6,080 nt of DNA from Flavobacteriaceae bacterium (GTDB lineage Bacteria > Bacteroidota > Bacteroidia > Flavobacteriales > Flavobacteriaceae): the NCBI GenBank assembly GCA_030590765.1, contig JAUVCP010000148.1, positions 1 through 6,080 of the forward strand. Direction: 5' to 3'. Positions 5,146 through 6,080 of this stretch are shown here, one piece after another (within the stretch, counting starts at the first letter, position 1; each line of letters begins with the position of its first letter). Below the pieces are notes generated by a model that searched no databases, had not been told where the DNA came from, and worked only from the letters and a program-made list of their open reading frames with translations. Made by a program: the position numbers and the translations under genes.

Positions 5146-6080
5146 TTAAATGACTTCTAATTCTTTTCCCACTTTGATAAATGCAGTAATTGCTTTATCT
5201 AAATGTTCTTTATTATGTGCAGCACTTAACTGAACTCTGATCCTTGCTTTTTCTTTTGGTACTACCGGAAAGAAAAATCCTATTACGTAAATACCTTCTT
5301 TTAACAGTGCATTTGCCATATCCTGTGATAATTTAGCATCATAAAGCATAACCGGTACAATGGCAGCATCTGCTCCTACCAGATCAAAACCTGCTTCTTC
5401 CATTTTAGATCTGAAATAGTTGGTGTTTTCTTCTAATTTATCACGTAAAGAAGTATCAGTATCAATCATTTCAAAAACTTTTAAGGAAGCTCCAACAATT
5501 GAAGGGGCTAAAGAATTTGAAAACAAATAAGGTCTTGATCGCTGACGTAAAATTTCAATAATTTCTTTTGGTCCAGTGGTATAACCTCCCATTGCTCCAC
5601 CAAGCGCTTTTCCCAATGTTCCTGTTATGATATCAACTCTACCCATCACATTCTTAAGTTCTACTGTTCCTCTTCCGGTTTTACCGATAAATCCGGTTGC
5701 ATGACATTCATCTACCATTACCAAGGCATTGTATTTATCAGCCAGATCACATATTTTATCCAGTTGAGCTACAATACCATCCATGGAGAAAACACCATCC
5801 GTAACAATTATTTTAAATTGATGATTTTGCTTGTTTGCTTCGATCAATTGATTTTCAAGATCAGCCATATCGTTATTGGCATAACGATACCTTGCAGCTT
5901 TACACAATCTTACACCATCAATAATAGATGCATGATTCAATGAATCAGAAATAATAGCATCTTCTTTACTTAATAAAGGTTCAAAAACTCCTCCGTTAGC
6001 ATCAAAAGCGGCCGCATATAAAATCGTGTCTTCTGTTTGGTAAAAATCGGCTATTTTTTGCTCTAATTCTTTATGAATAT
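5146..6080 (-). CDS. kbl: Glycine C-acetyltransferase (2-amino-3-ketobutyrate CoA ligase), N-terminus outside window
   Basis: The last 310 codons of a PLP-dependent alpha-oxoamine synthase; about 85-90 N-terminal residues of the usual ~397 lie beyond position 6080. With threonine dehydrogenase this cytoplasmic enzyme degrades threonine, splitting 2-amino-3-ketobutyrate with CoA into glycine and acetyl-CoA. The frame is open to the window end ([36 protein letters not shown]), so the TTG at 5938-5940 is internal, not a start. [29 protein letters not shown] (Asp codon 5710-5712, which contacts the PLP nitrogen) and [10 protein letters not shown] (PLP-binding Lys, codon 5608-5610) are all present. 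[15 protein letters not shown] favours Kbl over the relatives BioF, HemA and serine palmitoyltransferase. The C-terminal [10 protein letters not shown] and [16 protein letters not shown] complete the fold. A palindromic repeat separates it from queD. Confidence 0.95.
   Translation of the reverse strand, partial: IHKELEQKIADFYQTEDTILYAAAFDANGGVFEPLLSKEDAIISDSLNHASIIDGVRLCKAARYRYANNDMADLENQLIEANKQNHQFKIIVTDGVFSMDGIVAQLDKICDLADKYNALVMVDECHATGFIGKTGRGTVELKNVMGRVDIITGTLGKALGGAMGGYTTGPKEIIEILRQRSRPYLFSNSLAPSIVGASLKVFEMIDTDTSLRDKLEENTNYFRSKMEEAGFDLVGADAAIVPVMLYDAKLSQDMANALLKEGIYVIGFFFPVVPKEKARIRVQLSAAHNKEHLDKAITAFIKVGKELEVI

Noticed and set aside
5146..5940. kbl starting at the TTG at 5938-5940 as a complete 264-residue protein
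   Set aside because: The frame continues upstream with conserved Kbl sequence (FDANGG, FEPLL) to the window edge, so that TTG is an internal Leu codon.
6005..6020. GCGGCCGC, a rare G/C-rich octamer in A/T-rich DNA
   Set aside because: It simply encodes Ala-Ala-Ala in kbl; no sign of a function.

Overview
The window looks like a chromosomal segment of a member of the Bacteroidota, most likely Flavobacteriia. This rests on the low G+C, A-rich leaders without clear Shine-Dalgarno sequences, a flavobacterial-style outer-membrane protein with a Ser-Gln signal-peptide end, and close family matches for RadA, LpxH, QueD and glycine C-acetyltransferase. Dispersed palindromic repeats of the TCGACTGCGCTCGA type and the CCCCTAAAC...GAGAGG type, which I remember as common in such genomes, point the same way. 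The species cannot be named from this sequence.

Layout. Positions 1-490 hold no intact gene. They contain a left-edge stretch, then a broken, diverged copy of the 3' part of radA (118-352), then an A/T-rich leader with a perfect 9+9 bp dyad. Positions 491-1702 (+) encode a very A/T-rich secreted or outer-membrane beta-barrel protein. It is convergent with the intact radA gene (1775-3151, -). The broken radA piece and the matching part of intact radA form a direct repeat of about 204 bp and 88% identity on either side of the beta-barrel gene, which suggests recombination or acquisition at the radA 3' end.

Positions 3172-3838 are a repeat-rich patch. Four copies of one ~25-bp palindromic repeat lie in alternating orientation around a small GIY-YIG nuclease-like gene (3329-3670, -). 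Two copies closely flank the gene as inverted ends. The outer copies reach to 20 bp from the radA start codon and onto the lpxH stop codon. This is the part of the window most like a small mobile or repeat-maintaining system, but the link between nuclease and repeats is inferred from position only.

Positions 3838-6080 hold a co-directional minus-strand run: kbl (glycine C-acetyltransferase, N-terminus beyond the window), queD (6-carboxytetrahydropterin synthase) and lpxH (UDP-2,3-diacylglucosamine diphosphatase). They are separated by short gaps, each holding a hairpin. These are housekeeping genes for threonine/glycine catabolism, queuosine precursor synthesis and lipid A synthesis. They may be co-transcribed but share no single pathway. 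No tRNA, rRNA, CRISPR array or recognisable transposase gene was seen.
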